Positions 26,175-34,932 are shown, numbered from the stretch's first letter. The stretch: DNA of 55,792 nt from Acidimicrobiaceae bacterium (GCA_003138855.1 PLHF01000145.1:1-55792); one strand, 5' to 3'. The notes: generated by a model not told the origin, from the letters alone. Translations and numbers: made by a program.

Positions 26175-26642
26175 GTGGCGTCGCCTGTCCTGCGGTGCAC
26201 CGATGGGTCCGATCTCTCCCTCAGGGCATTGGCCAGAGGGAGAGCGCTCCTCGACCCGGCCACCCCGGTCGCCGTGGTGACGGTGATGGACTCGCCGGAC
26301 CCGGAGTTGCTGTCCGGCACCGGCATGGCCGGGGGAGTCGTGTTGCCGGAGGAGTTCGACGCGAGGACGGACGTGGCCGCAGCCGAGGCCCGGGCGATCG
26401 TCGCCGACGCGCAGCAGCGGCTGGGACTGGGCGGCGCCGAGACCTTCGTTCTGGGGGGCGAGCCCGCAGAGGCGATCTGCCGGCTGGACCCGGAGTTGTC
26501 GGCGCAGGCGGTCGTGGTGGGGTCGAGGGGAAACGGGGGGCTGAAGCGCGCCGTGCTCGGCTCGGTCTCCGACCATCTGGTGTGCCATGCGCCCTGCCCG
26601 GTCATCGTGACCGGGGACAACGGCGAGCCTGACAACCACTGA
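26175..26642 (+). CDS. Universal stress protein family (UspA)
   Basis: 155 residues, single Usp domain. The nucleotide-binding motif G-x2-G-x9-G-S is present as VVGSRGNGGLKRAVLGSVS near residues 120-135, so it probably binds ATP. The start of the fold (PVLRCTDGSDLSLRALARG) lies at the N-terminus, which supports GTG 26175. Stands alone, convergent with the dGTPase-like gene. Confidence 0.88.
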   Translation: MASPVLRCTDGSDLSLRALARGRALLDPATPVAVVTVMDSPDPELLSGTGMAGGVVLPEEFDARTDVAAAEARAIVADAQQRLGLGGAETFVLGGEPAEAICRLDPELSAQAVVVGSRGNGGLKRAVLGSVSDHLVCHAPCPVIVTGDNGEPDNH

Positions 26643-26664
26643 GCGGGCTCCGCCGACCGGCGCC

Positions 26665-26682
26665 GACCGGGTGACCACCGGG
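26665..26682. repeat. 18-bp direct repeat, copy 1
   Basis: gaccgggtgaccaccggg, repeated exactly at 26689-26706 in the gap between the convergent usp and dgt genes. Each copy contains the palindrome GGTGACC or close to it. Confidence 0.75.
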
Positions 26683-26688
26683 CCCTCT

Positions 26689-26706
26689 GACCGGGTGACC
26701 ACCGGG
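26689..26706. repeat. 18-bp direct repeat, copy 2
   Basis: Exact second copy, 24 bases downstream of the first, ending seven bases before the dgt stop codon. Confidence 0.75.
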
Positions 26707-26712
26707 TGGGGC

Positions 26713-27879
26713 TCAAAGCCTCCTGGTCACACCGATGCCCACGGGAAGTTTGTCAGGGTCCCAGCCGAGGAGGGCGACAGCCTGGCCGAATGCGAACCGG
26801 TCGGTCATGCCGGCGACATAGGCCACCGCCTCCCGCACGGCGAGTGGTTCGCCCCCCGTGAGGTCGGTTGTGCGGCCACCGCCAACGGGAATGAGGTTCG
26901 GGCGATCCCCGAAGTGCTCGACCAGGGCCTGCAGGACCCCCACGACCGACCGCCCCTGGGCGACAGAGCTGGGTCGGAGGTAGATGTGCTCGTAGTTGCT
27001 GGCCCGGAAGGCGGCCAGGGCCTCCGCCTGGGCATCGGCCATGCCGATGCGCCCCGAACTCAGGATTGCCGAGACCATGGCATCGATGAAGGTGCCCAAC
27101 TGCTGGCTGCGTTGGTCGCCGCACCGCTCCCGCACCAGCTGCGGCAGGGCGCTCGGGGTGACGATGCCGCTCTTCACCGCATCCTCGAAGTCGTGGCAGA
27201 CGTAGGCGATCCGATCGGCCCAGCTCACCACCTCGCCCTCCGGGGTGATCGGCGCGGGCCGCGACCACGAGTGGTTGCGGATGCCGTCGAGGGTCTCGTG
27301 ACAGAGATTGAGCGGTGCCAGCGAGACGTCCGCCCCCCACGTCGCGTGGTCGAATCCCCCGTCGAGGTAGGGGGACAGCGCATCCTCGCTGGCATGGCCC
27401 CCCGGGCCGTGCCCGCAGTCGTGGCCGAGAGCGATCGCCTCGGTCAGGGCGACGTTGAGGCGGCAGGCCCGGGCGATGCTGGTGGCCACCTGGGCCACCT
27501 CCAGCGCGTGCGTCAGCCTGGTGCGCTGGTGGTCGTCGGGGAACACGAAGACCTGGGTCTTGCCGGCCAGCCTCCGGAACGCCGTGGCGTGCAGGATGCG
27601 GTCGTGGTCGCGTTCGAAACAGGTGCGCCACCGGTCGGGCTCCTCGGGCCGCACCCGGTTGCCGGCTCCGAGCCCGCGGGTGGCCCTCGGGGCCAACTGC
27701 CCACGATCCGCCCTCTCGCGTGCCTGGCGATCGAAGCCGGACTCGGGGAGCTCGGCACCCGTGCCGGCATGGCTGTCCAGGTGGGCGAACGTGATGCCGT
27801 CGCCGCCATGACCCGCCATGGTCGATGCCCAGCGGCGGTGGCGCTCGTTCTCCCTGTCCATGCTGCCAGTGTGCCCCAT
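26713..27879 (-). CDS. dgt: dGTPase-like HD-domain triphosphohydrolase
   Basis: 388 residues. HD-domain metal motifs: RLTHALEVAQVATSIARA and IALGHDCGHGPGGHASEDAL, then WADRIAYVCHDFEDAV. The family hydrolyses dNTPs to deoxynucleosides and triphosphate, here most like the bacterial Dgt-like group. An N-terminal segment of about 80 residues precedes the DRWRTCFERDHDRILHATAF motif. ATG 27879 and ATG 27861 are both possible starts. Divergent from DUF3107. Confidence 0.9.
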   Translation of the reverse strand: MGHTGSMDRENERHRRWASTMAGHGGDGITFAHLDSHAGTGAELPESGFDRQARERADRGQLAPRATRGLGAGNRVRPEEPDRWRTCFERDHDRILHATAFRRLAGKTQVFVFPDDHQRTRLTHALEVAQVATSIARACRLNVALTEAIALGHDCGHGPGGHASEDALSPYLDGGFDHATWGADVSLAPLNLCHETLDGIRNHSWSRPAPITPEGEVVSWADRIAYVCHDFEDAVKSGIVTPSALPQLVRERCGDQRSQQLGTFIDAMVSAILSSGRIGMADAQAEALAAFRASNYEHIYLRPSSVAQGRSVVGVLQALVEHFGDRPNLIPVGGGRTTDLTGGEPLAVREAVAYVAGMTDRFAFGQAVALLGWDPDKLPVGIGVTRRL

Positions 27880-27971
27880 AGCTGCGACGGCGGGACGCCG
27901 GGCGCCCCGGACCTTGTATCGTCGGAGGCAGCCGGCAGCGTTGCCGGAGCCAGCTGAGAGGAGCGTGCCAG

Positions 27972-28208
27972 GTGGACGTGCGTATCGGGATCGTGCAATC
28001 GATGAAGGAGCTCGACATCGAGTTGCCCGACGACGCAGAGCGCGACAAGGTCCTGGCCGACATCGAGGCGGCGTTGGCCGAAGACGGGACCATCCTCTGG
28101 CTCACCGACCGGAAGGGTCGTCAGGTCGGTGTCCCCGTCGGCAAGGTGGCCTACGTGGAGGTGGATCCACCCAACTCCGACCGGCGGGTCGGCTTCGGGA
28201 TCTCCTGA
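27972..28208 (+). CDS. DUF3107 family small protein
   Basis: 78 residues: MDVRIGIVQSMKELDIEL, then the acidic stretch DDAERDKVLADIEAAL and GRQVGVPVGKVAYVEV. DUF3107 is a small actinobacterial family (TB9.4 in Mycobacterium) with no settled function. GTG start after GAGAGGAG. It leads an apparent operon with the two ArsA-like ATPases, 18 bases or more downstream. Confidence 0.85.
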   Translation: MDVRIGIVQSMKELDIELPDDAERDKVLADIEAALAEDGTILWLTDRKGRQVGVPVGKVAYVEVDPPNSDRRVGFGIS

Positions 28209-28226
28209 TTCGACCCAGTATCGCCG

Positions 28227-29213
28227 GTGGGTACGGCGCCGATCGGTGAAGTGGCTGTTGATCGGATGACCGCGCTCCTCGATCTCAAACTGGTCTTCGT
28301 CACCGGCAAGGGGGGCGTCGGCAAGACGACGGTGGCCTCGGCCATGGCCCTGCTCGCCTCGCTGCAGGGCAAGCGGGTCCTCATCTGCGAAGTCGATGCC
28401 AAGGGCGACGTCGCCGGCTTCTACGAGGCGCCGCCCACCGTGTTCAAGGAGCGGGAGGTCCTGCCCGGCCTCTTTGCCATGACCATGGACACCGAGGCGT
28501 CACTGCGCGAGTACCTCAAGCTCCAGCTGCGCATCCCGGTGGTGGGGCGCATCGGCCCGCTGGCCAAGGCCTTCGACTTCGTGGCCACGGCGGCACCCGG
28601 GGTCCGGGAGATCCTCACGGTCGGCAAGCTCTGCTACGAGGTTCGCGAGCGCAACTACGACCTGGTGGTGGTGGATGCACCGGCCTCGGGCCACATCGTC
28701 GGCCAGCTGGCGGCACCCCAGGCCATCAACAACCTGGTCAAGGTCGGCCTCATCCGGAGCCAGACGGATTGGATGCTCGACATCCTCTCCGATCCGGCGT
28801 CCACCGGCCTGGTGGCGGTGTGCACCCCCGAGGAGATGCCGGTCACCGAGACGATCGAACTGGCCGACCGGGTCAGCAAGGAGACCACGGTGACGCTGTC
28901 CGCGGTGGTGGTCAACCGGGTCCTGCCCGAGCTGTTCGGCCGGCAGGAGGAAGAGGTGTTCGACGTCCTGGGCTCGGGTGAGGCGCTGGGCCGGCTGAAC
29001 GAGCTGGTCGGGGCCGACGCCGGTCCGGTGCTGGACGCCGCCCGGCTGGCCGTTACCATGCGGCGGACCCGCTCCACCCACCTCGACCGCCTCCGCGCGA
29101 GCATCGGCGGCGCGACCCCCATGCTCTACCTGCCGTTTCTCTTCACCCGGTCCCACGGGCTCCGGACGACCCGGCAGGTGGCGGCCTCATTGGGCGAGGA
29201 GCTGGGTTACTGA
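28227..29213 (+). CDS. ArsA/Get3-like ATPase, first of a pair
   Basis: 328 residues. Deviant Walker A FVTGKGGVGKTTVASAMA near the N-terminus; Switch-like DLVVVDAPASGHIVGQL; CEVDAKGDVAGF. The family includes anion-pump ATPase ArsA and tail-anchored-protein chaperone Get3. No arsenic genes are nearby, so arsenite export is unlikely. Paired ATPases of this kind are typical of actinobacteria (Rv3679/Rv3680 in M. tuberculosis) and probably form a heteromer. ATG 28266 is the more natural start; GTG 28227 is annotated. Its TGA overlaps the next start (TGATG). Confidence 0.88.
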   Translation: MGTAPIGEVAVDRMTALLDLKLVFVTGKGGVGKTTVASAMALLASLQGKRVLICEVDAKGDVAGFYEAPPTVFKEREVLPGLFAMTMDTEASLREYLKLQLRIPVVGRIGPLAKAFDFVATAAPGVREILTVGKLCYEVRERNYDLVVVDAPASGHIVGQLAAPQAINNLVKVGLIRSQTDWMLDILSDPASTGLVAVCTPEEMPVTETIELADRVSKETTVTLSAVVVNRVLPELFGRQEEEVFDVLGSGEALGRLNELVGADAGPVLDAARLAVTMRRTRSTHLDRLRASIGGATPMLYLPFLFTRSHGLRTTRQVAASLGEELGY

Positions 29214-30466
29214 TGGCCGGCTCCCGCCCCGGCAGGGGGGGCCGCTCCGCTCAGGACGCCGGCGCCATCCGGATCGCAGGTTCGGCGCCGGCGGCCGGCA
29301 GCGGATCGATGGACGGGCTGCTGGCCAACAAGGAGATCGTCGTGGCCTGCGGACCCGGCGGCGTGGGCAAGACGACCACCGCGGCCGCCGCGGCCGTGAT
29401 GGCCGCCGTCAGGCACGGGTCCAAGGTGCTGGTGCTGACCGTCGACCCGGCCAAACGGCTGGCCAACGCTCTCGGCCTCGATGGCATCGGTAACACCGAG
29501 CACCGGGTCCCCGACGAGGCCTTCCGCGCCGCCGGGGTGAAGCCCAGGGGCCAGTTGTGGGCAGCCATGCTCGACACCAAGGAGTCGTGGGACGCCCTCA
29601 TCCGGCACCACGCCCCCGACGCGCAGACCCGCGAGGAGATCCTGGCCAATCCTCTGTACCAGAACATCTCGGGGCGGTTCATCCAGAGCCACGACTACAT
29701 CGCCATGGAGCGGCTCTACGAGATCCATTCGGAGAGCGACTACGACCTGATCGTGGTGGACACCCCGCCCACCCGCAACGCTCTCGACTTCCTCGACGCC
29801 CCCCAGCGGATGGCCGACTTCTTCTCCTCCCGGCTGCTCCGCTGGCTGATCGTCCCCTACCGCTCGCGCTTGGTCAACGTGGCCACCAAGCCCTTCTACC
29901 AGATCGCCGATCGGATCCTCGGTACCGAGTTCCTCGCCGACATCTCGGAGTTCTTCATCCTCTTCCAGTCGATGTACGACGGCTTCGTCGAGCGGTCCGA
30001 GTCGGTAGGCCGGCTGTTGTCCGACCGGCGCACCACCTTCGTCGTGGTCTCCACCCTCGAGGCGGTGCCGCTCCGGGAGGCCGAGTTCTTCGCCGAGCAG
30101 CTCACCGCCAGGCGGCTCCACCTGGGTGCCATCGTCTTGAACAAGGTGCTGCCGGACTACCTCCGGGGTGCCGGCGGCGCATCAGTGGCCGAAGCGATGA
30201 AGGAGCGGGCCGGGGACCTCGCGGAGCGACTCTCCCCGACGCTGGCCAAGGTGGACCCCGCGCTCGGCGACACCGACCAGATCGCCCGGGTCCTCACCGA
30301 GGTCGCCGACAGTTACCTCAACTTCCAGGTGGTGGCGCTCCGGGAGTTGGAGGAGCGGTCCAGCCTCTCGGTGGTGCCCGAGGTGCTGGCCACCGTGCCC
30401 TTCTTCGACACCGACATCTTCGACTTGACCGGCCTTCTCAGGCTGGGTGAACAGATCTGGGACTAG
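29213..30466 (+). CDS. ArsA/Get3-like ATPase, second of a pair
   Basis: 417 residues. Walker A VACGPGGVGKTTTAAAAAV at about residues 44-62, DPAKRLANALGL, and DYDLIVVDTPPTRNALDFLD. It differs from its partner by a Gly/Ala/Ser-rich N-terminal extension of about 30 residues and a longer C-terminal helical part. Starts on the last base of the upstream stop codon, indicating coupled translation and probably a 1:1 complex. Role by analogy: guiding or protecting hydrophobic clients; this is inference. Confidence 0.88.
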   Translation: MAGSRPGRGGRSAQDAGAIRIAGSAPAAGSGSMDGLLANKEIVVACGPGGVGKTTTAAAAAVMAAVRHGSKVLVLTVDPAKRLANALGLDGIGNTEHRVPDEAFRAAGVKPRGQLWAAMLDTKESWDALIRHHAPDAQTREEILANPLYQNISGRFIQSHDYIAMERLYEIHSESDYDLIVVDTPPTRNALDFLDAPQRMADFFSSRLLRWLIVPYRSRLVNVATKPFYQIADRILGTEFLADISEFFILFQSMYDGFVERSESVGRLLSDRRTTFVVVSTLEAVPLREAEFFAEQLTARRLHLGAIVLNKVLPDYLRGAGGASVAEAMKERAGDLAERLSPTLAKVDPALGDTDQIARVLTEVADSYLNFQVVALRELEERSSLSVVPEVLATVPFFDTDIFDLTGLLRLGEQIWD

Positions 30467-30510
30467 ACGCGAACGCCGGGCGCCCCTCCGAGCACGTCGT
30501 CCGGCTGCCT

Positions 30511-30522
30511 TACGATGCATCC
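30511..30522 (+). promoter_or_regulatory. Leaderless-type -10 box for the O-methyltransferase
   Basis: TACGAT at 30511-30516, six bases, then ATG at 30523. Confidence 0.6.
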
Positions 30523-31167
30523 ATGACCGACATCGTCGACCCCGCACTGGAGGCGTACGCCACCGAGCGCACCACGCCGCCGCCGCTCTTCCTGGAGGAG
30601 CTGGCCGACGAACTGCGGGCCACGCTCGACTCCCCGGGCATGATGGTCGGCCGACTCGAGGGCCGCTTCCTCGAGATGCTCACCTTCGCCCTCGATGCGC
30701 GGTCGGTGCTCGAGATCGGCACGTTCGGCGGATACTCGTCGCTGTCGATGGCGGCCGGTCTGGCCCCTGGTGGACGGATCACCACCTGCGAGATCTCCCC
30801 GGTGCATGCCGAGTTCGCCCGCCGCCACATCGCGGCCAGCCCGTATGCCGACCGCATCGACGTGGTGGTCGGCCCGGCCATCGAGTCCATCGCCGTCCTG
30901 GAGGGCCCCTTCGACCTGGTCTTCATCGATGCCGACAAGGCCGCCTACCGCGACTACTTCGAGGCAGTGCTTCCCAAACTCGCCCCACGTGGCCTCATCG
31001 CCGCCGACAACACGCTGTGGAGCGGCCGGATCCTCGACCCGACCGACACCACCGAGGACACGGTGGCCCTCCGCCTCTTCAACGATGCCCTGGCCGTCGA
31101 CCCGCGGGTGGTCGTGGTCCAGACCACCGTCCGCGACGGAGTCACCCTCATCCGCCGGGCAGCCTGA
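30523..31167 (+). CDS. O-methyltransferase, class I SAM (CCoAOMT-like)
   Basis: 214 residues. SAM motif VLEIGTFGGYSSLSMAAGL, metal-site segment FDLVFIDADKAAYRDYFEAV and LIAADNTLWSGRILDP are all typical of cation-dependent catechol-type O-methyltransferases of the family-3 group. Substrate unknown. First gene of a possible operon with the PHP phosphatase and pdtaS. Confidence 0.9.
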   Translation: MTDIVDPALEAYATERTTPPPLFLEELADELRATLDSPGMMVGRLEGRFLEMLTFALDARSVLEIGTFGGYSSLSMAAGLAPGGRITTCEISPVHAEFARRHIAASPYADRIDVVVGPAIESIAVLEGPFDLVFIDADKAAYRDYFEAVLPKLAPRGLIAADNTLWSGRILDPTDTTEDTVALRLFNDALAVDPRVVVVQTTVRDGVTLIRRAA

Positions 31168-31213
31168 CACCCCCGGCTTCCCGCTCTGGCCGCCCGTTGT
31201 GGACGGAGCGCCC

Positions 31214-32125
31214 ATGCTCTCGAAAGGACCGAGTACGACCGTGCTGGACTACCACCTTCACCTCTGGCCCCACTCGCAGCGTGATGCCGAGGCCACCATC
31301 GAGCAGGTGGCGGCTTACTGCAGTCGCGCCGTCGAGGCGGGGGTGGAGGAGATCGCCCTCACTGAGCACCTCTTCCGGTTCACCCAGGCCAAGGAGCTTC
31401 TGGGCGGGTTCTGGGACGACCTCCCCGGCGAGGCGCTCCGCCCGGGCATGGCCGCCTACTGGGATCACCACGCCCGGGTGGACCTCGACGCCTATGTCGA
31501 GGTCGTCCAGGCGGTGAAGGCCGAAGGCCTGCCGGTCGTGCTTGGCCTGGAGGTCGACTTCTACCAGGACCGCATGGACCAGGTGGCCGGACTGTTGGCC
31601 GGCTACCCCTTCGACGTGCTGTTGGGATCCGTGCACTGGTTGGGCACGTGGCGATTCGACGTGTTGAACGATCCGCTGATCCTGGCCGAGTGGGACGCCC
31701 GGGACATCGATACCGTCTGGGACGAGTACACCCGGGCCATGGAGGAGCTGGCAGCTTCCGGGGTGTGTGACGTCTTCGCCCACCCGGACCTGGTGAAGAT
31801 CGCCGGGCGGATGCCGGCCGTTCCAGGCGAGTTCTACGATCGGATCACCGAGGCGGCGGTGCGCTCGGGCATGGCGGCCGAGCTCTCCTCGGCGGGATGG
31901 AGGAAGCCGGTGGGCGAGGAGTACCCGGCACCCCCGCTGCTCAGGCGATTCATCGACCAGGGTGTCCCCCTCACGACCGCGTCGGACGCACACAGCCTCC
32001 CCGATGTTGCCGACCGTGTCGACGACCTTCGTGACCTGCTCGTGGCCGCCGGGGTGAGCCGACTGCAGGGCTTCCGCAACCGGAAGCCCTACGAGGTCGC
32101 CGTGGCCACGCCGGAAGGGAACTGA
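31214..32125 (+). CDS. PHP-domain histidinol-phosphatase-type hydrolase
   Basis: 303 residues from ATG 31214; GTG 31241, after an AAAGGA stretch, is a good alternative that begins LDYHLHLWPHS. PHP metal ligands are visible as DYHLHLW, ALTEHLF, LGLEVDF, LLGSVHWL, FAHPDLVK and TASDAHSLPD. The HisK-type family hydrolyses histidinol phosphate or a related phosphoester. No histidine genes are close, so the substrate is uncertain. Stop is two bases before pdtaS. Confidence 0.87.
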   Translation: MLSKGPSTTVLDYHLHLWPHSQRDAEATIEQVAAYCSRAVEAGVEEIALTEHLFRFTQAKELLGGFWDDLPGEALRPGMAAYWDHHARVDLDAYVEVVQAVKAEGLPVVLGLEVDFYQDRMDQVAGLLAGYPFDVLLGSVHWLGTWRFDVLNDPLILAEWDARDIDTVWDEYTRAMEELAASGVCDVFAHPDLVKIAGRMPAVPGEFYDRITEAAVRSGMAAELSSAGWRKPVGEEYPAPPLLRRFIDQGVPLTTASDAHSLPDVADRVDDLRDLLVAAGVSRLQGFRNRKPYEVAVATPEGN

Positions 32126-32127
32126 CC

Positions 32128-33696
32128 GTGGCAACGCCGGCAGAGCTCGCATTCGAGCGGACCGACCTGGACGAGGCGCAGCTGGGGCACCTCCAGCGCC
32201 TCCTCGGTACCTGGGGCATCCTGGCGGACCTGTCGTTCTCGGACCTCGTGCTCATGGCCCCGATGGCACCGTTGCCGGGAGATCCCCATGCCGACGGGCA
32301 GATGCTGGTCGTGCTGGGCCAGATGCGACCGTCGAACAGTGCCACCGTCGTGCAGCACGACCTGGTCGGGCAGACCGCCGGGCCGACCGACTGGCCCCAG
32401 GTGGTCCAGGCCTTCCAGTCCGGTGAGGCCTCACGGGGCGAGCAGCTGCTCGAGGCCGGCGAGGAGCCGGTTCGCCTCCACAGCATCCCGGTCCGGTGCG
32501 AAGGGACCACGGTGGCGGTGCTGGCCCGGCTCTCGGCCGGTGCGGGCCGCAGGCCCGGCCATCTCGAGCGCACCTACCGCGACGTGTTCGAGAGGTTCGC
32601 GGTCATGGTTTCGGAGTCGACATTCCCGTTCCCGAGCGAGGAGGTCGCCACCGAGGAGGCGCCGCGGGTGGGCGACGGCGTCGTCCTGGTCGACGAAGAG
32701 GGTCGGGTGCGCTTCGCCTCACCCAACGCCACCAACGCACTGCACCGGATGGGGATGTACTCGCAGATCGAGGGCCGGCGCCTCACCGACCTCGGAATCG
32801 AGGAGTCCGCCATCGAATGGGCGCTGGCCTCGGCCCTGCCGGTGGTCGAGGAGGTGGAGCGCCGGCCGGATGTCACAGTGCTGCTCCACTGCATCCCCCT
32901 GATCGCGCACGAGGATGTGACCGGATGCCTCGTGCTGATGCGGGACGTCACCGACGTGCGGCGACTCGACCGGCTGCTGCTCTCCAAGGACGCGGCCATT
33001 CGCGAGGTGCACCACCGGGTGAAGAACAATCTGCAGACCATCTCGGCCCTCCTCCGCCTCCAGGCCAGGCGCCTGCCCCCGGGCGAGGGCAGAGTGGCCC
33101 TCTTCGAGTCGGAACGTCGGGTGCGGTCGATCGCCATCGTCCACGAGATCCTCTCCCGCGAGCCGAGCGACCAGGTTCCCTTCGACGAGATCGTGACCTC
33201 GCTCATCCGGATGGCCGAGGATTCGATGCTGGTGTCGCGGCACCTTTCCTTTGAAGTCACCGGGCTGCTCGGCGAGGTGCCCGCCCACGTGGCGACACCC
33301 CTGGCGGTGGTGGTGGCCGAGCTGGTCCAGAACGCAATCGAGCATGCGTTCCCCGAGATCGAGGCGCAGGACGGTGCCGAGGGCCCGGGCCCGCACGGCT
33401 CCTCGGATCACGACGGCGGTGGAGCCCCCCACGCAACAGGCCACATCCGGGTGCATCTGGTCAACGACGGCACCACGCTGAGGCTGGAGGTGACCGACGA
33501 CGGATCGGGCCTGCCCGACGGATTCGACATCGATGCTTCCGAGAGCCTCGGCCTGTCCATCGTCCGCGATCTGGTGCGCAGTCAGTTGGACGGATCCATC
33601 ACCATGCGCAACAGGAACGAGGTCGACCCCGCCCAGAGCGGGACGACGGTGATCATCGAACTCCCGGCACAGGAGGCCCAGCCGATCGGCCAGTAG
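32128..33696 (+). CDS. pdtaS: Sensor histidine kinase PdtaS-type
   Basis: 522 residues, no membrane segment. An N-terminal GAF-like region (about 1-170), a PAS-like region (about 180-280), a HisKA_2 motif REVHHRVKNNLQTISALLRL (H295/H296 phospho-acceptor region), then an ATPase domain with N-box AELVQNAIEHAF and G-box VTDDGSGLPDGF. An acidic, Gly/His-rich insert (about 410-435) interrupts the ATPase domain. PdtaS works with the response regulator PdtaR in actinobacteria. Its neighbour is whiB1, the same pairing as Rv3220c/Rv3219 in M. tuberculosis. GTG start after GGAAGGGA. Confidence 0.9.
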   Translation: MATPAELAFERTDLDEAQLGHLQRLLGTWGILADLSFSDLVLMAPMAPLPGDPHADGQMLVVLGQMRPSNSATVVQHDLVGQTAGPTDWPQVVQAFQSGEASRGEQLLEAGEEPVRLHSIPVRCEGTTVAVLARLSAGAGRRPGHLERTYRDVFERFAVMVSESTFPFPSEEVATEEAPRVGDGVVLVDEEGRVRFASPNATNALHRMGMYSQIEGRRLTDLGIEESAIEWALASALPVVEEVERRPDVTVLLHCIPLIAHEDVTGCLVLMRDVTDVRRLDRLLLSKDAAIREVHHRVKNNLQTISALLRLQARRLPPGEGRVALFESERRVRSIAIVHEILSREPSDQVPFDEIVTSLIRMAEDSMLVSRHLSFEVTGLLGEVPAHVATPLAVVVAELVQNAIEHAFPEIEAQDGAEGPGPHGSSDHDGGGAPHATGHIRVHLVNDGTTLRLEVTDDGSGLPDGFDIDASESLGLSIVRDLVRSQLDGSITMRNRNEVDPAQSGTTVIIELPAQEAQPIGQ

Positions 33697-33733
33697 GGGG
33701 CGGGAAGGAGGCCCGCTGCAGGGGAGAGGCCGC

Positions 33734-34024
33734 TCAGGAGGCCCGTCGCCGGGCGGCGAGCCAGGCCTTGCGCAGCTTGCGGCGCTCTTCTTCGGAGGTC
33801 CCGCCCCACACGCCCGACTCCTGGTTGGTGGCGAGGGCGAAGTCGAGGCAGGGCTCCTGGGCGTCGCATGCGCAACAGACCCGCTTGGCCGCCTCGATCT
33901 GGTCGACGGCCGGCCCGGTGGTGCCTATCGGGAAGAAGAGGTCGGGTTCCGTGCTCCGACAGGCAGCGAGATGCCGCCAGTCCCCGTCGTCCCACTCGAC
34001 CGTGCGGTTCCACATAAGAGCCAC
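33734..34024 (-). CDS. whiB1: WhiB-family Fe-S transcription factor, WhiB1-like
   Basis: 96 residues. The four cluster ligands are C22 (LAACRSTEPDLFFPIG), C50, C53 and C59 (VCCACDAQEPC); C51 is an extra cysteine between ligands. GVWGGTSEEERR is the conserved turn, and the basic C-terminus (RRKLRKAWLAARRRAS) is the DNA-binding tail. It acts as a [4Fe-4S] sigma-factor partner. GTG 34024 is chosen: GGAGGA lies seven bases upstream, whereas ATG 34015 is too far from it. The next gene is pdtaS, as in mycobacteria. Confidence 0.88.
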   Translation of the reverse strand: MALMWNRTVEWDDGDWRHLAACRSTEPDLFFPIGTTGPAVDQIEAAKRVCCACDAQEPCLDFALATNQESGVWGGTSEEERRKLRKAWLAARRRAS

Positions 34025-34063
34025 GCTGATTTCCTCCGCTCCACAGTCCCGAGAATCCCTGTT

Positions 34064-34079
34064 TGTGATTAGTTTCACA
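34064..34079. promoter_or_regulatory. Perfect CRP/GlxR-type palindrome upstream of whiB1
   Basis: TGTGA-N6-TCACA on both strands, 39 bases before the whiB1 start. In mycobacteria the cAMP receptor protein binds this consensus and controls whiB1; the same arrangement here suggests conserved control. A GATTCT box six bases downstream (minus strand) could be the -10. Confidence 0.75.
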
Positions 34080-34230
34080 TAACCGGGCGCCGAAGCGTCA
34101 CCGGCCGTTCAGGGTGCGTTCACTAGAGTAATCACCGGCACCTACGCTTGCAAGCAGTTCTGAGGCCTATTGCACGGCTCTTGTGGCGTGGTTCCGGCCG
34201 GAGCGGCAAACCTGGGGAGGCCCCGAAGCG

Positions 34231-34932
34231 ATGGTTGCGACTGCGGTCCAGGCCCATCGCGGGAGTCCCGACGCCGCCAGGGGGGTCCGGGAGAACACGC
34301 TCGAGGCATTCGTGCGTGCCCGTGAGCTCGGCGCCGCCGGTGTCGAGCTCGATGTGCGGCGGACGGCGGACGGAGCGTTGGCCGTCCATCACGACCCCGT
34401 CGTCAGCGGTGTCGGGCCCGTCCACGAGCTGGCCGCCGATGACCTCCCTGCGTTCGTGCCCCTGCTCGGGGCCGCCCTCGAGGTGTGCGAGGGGATGATC
34501 GTCAACATCGAGATCAAGAACCTCCCTGGTGAGCCCGGGTTCGACTCCGACGAGCGGTTGGCGGGGCAAGTGGTCGGGCTGTTGGTTGCGGCGGGACGCA
34601 CGACGTCGGTGGTGATCTCCTCGTTCTGGCCCGCCACCCTCGAGGCGGTCCGGGAGGCCCACGCCGAACTGCCCACCGGGTTCCTTGTGGCTTCGTGGTT
34701 CGACCCCGCCCTGAGCGTGGCGATGGCCACGGAACGGGGGTGCACCGCCCTCCACCCGTGGGTGGAGCTGGTCACGCCGGCACTGGTGGGCCACGCCCAC
34801 GATGCCGGCCTGTCGGTTGCCGCATGGACGGTGGACGATCGGCCCGGCCTGGAGGCGATGGAGCGGGCGGGCGTCGACACGGTCATCACCGACGACGTCC
34901 CCCTTGCCCTGGCCACCTACGGCATGGGCTGA
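34231..34932 (+). CDS. Glycerophosphodiester phosphodiesterase family protein
   Basis: 233 residues, TIM-barrel GDPD. Catalytic and metal residues appear in order: QAHRGSPD, GVELDVRRTADGALAVHHDP and IVNIEIKNLPGEPGF. Hydrolyses glycerophosphodiesters to glycerol 3-phosphate and an alcohol. No signal peptide, so cytosolic. ATG 34231 follows GGGGAGG. A TAGAGT box at 34124-34129 is a possible -10. Confidence 0.9.
   Translation: MVATAVQAHRGSPDAARGVRENTLEAFVRARELGAAGVELDVRRTADGALAVHHDPVVSGVGPVHELAADDLPAFVPLLGAALEVCEGMIVNIEIKNLPGEPGFDSDERLAGQVVGLLVAAGRTTSVVISSFWPATLEAVREAHAELPTGFLVASWFDPALSVAMATERGCTALHPWVELVTPALVGHAHDAGLSVAAWTVDDRPGLEAMERAGVDTVITDDVPLALATYGMG

Noticed and set aside
22599-26702. 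Single 1367-codon minus-strand protein
   Set aside because: Only the part between about 23490 and 25547 is the kinase-flippase protein. The upstream part is antisense to usp and yccF, and beyond the frameshift it reads out of frame through the DUF2252 gene.
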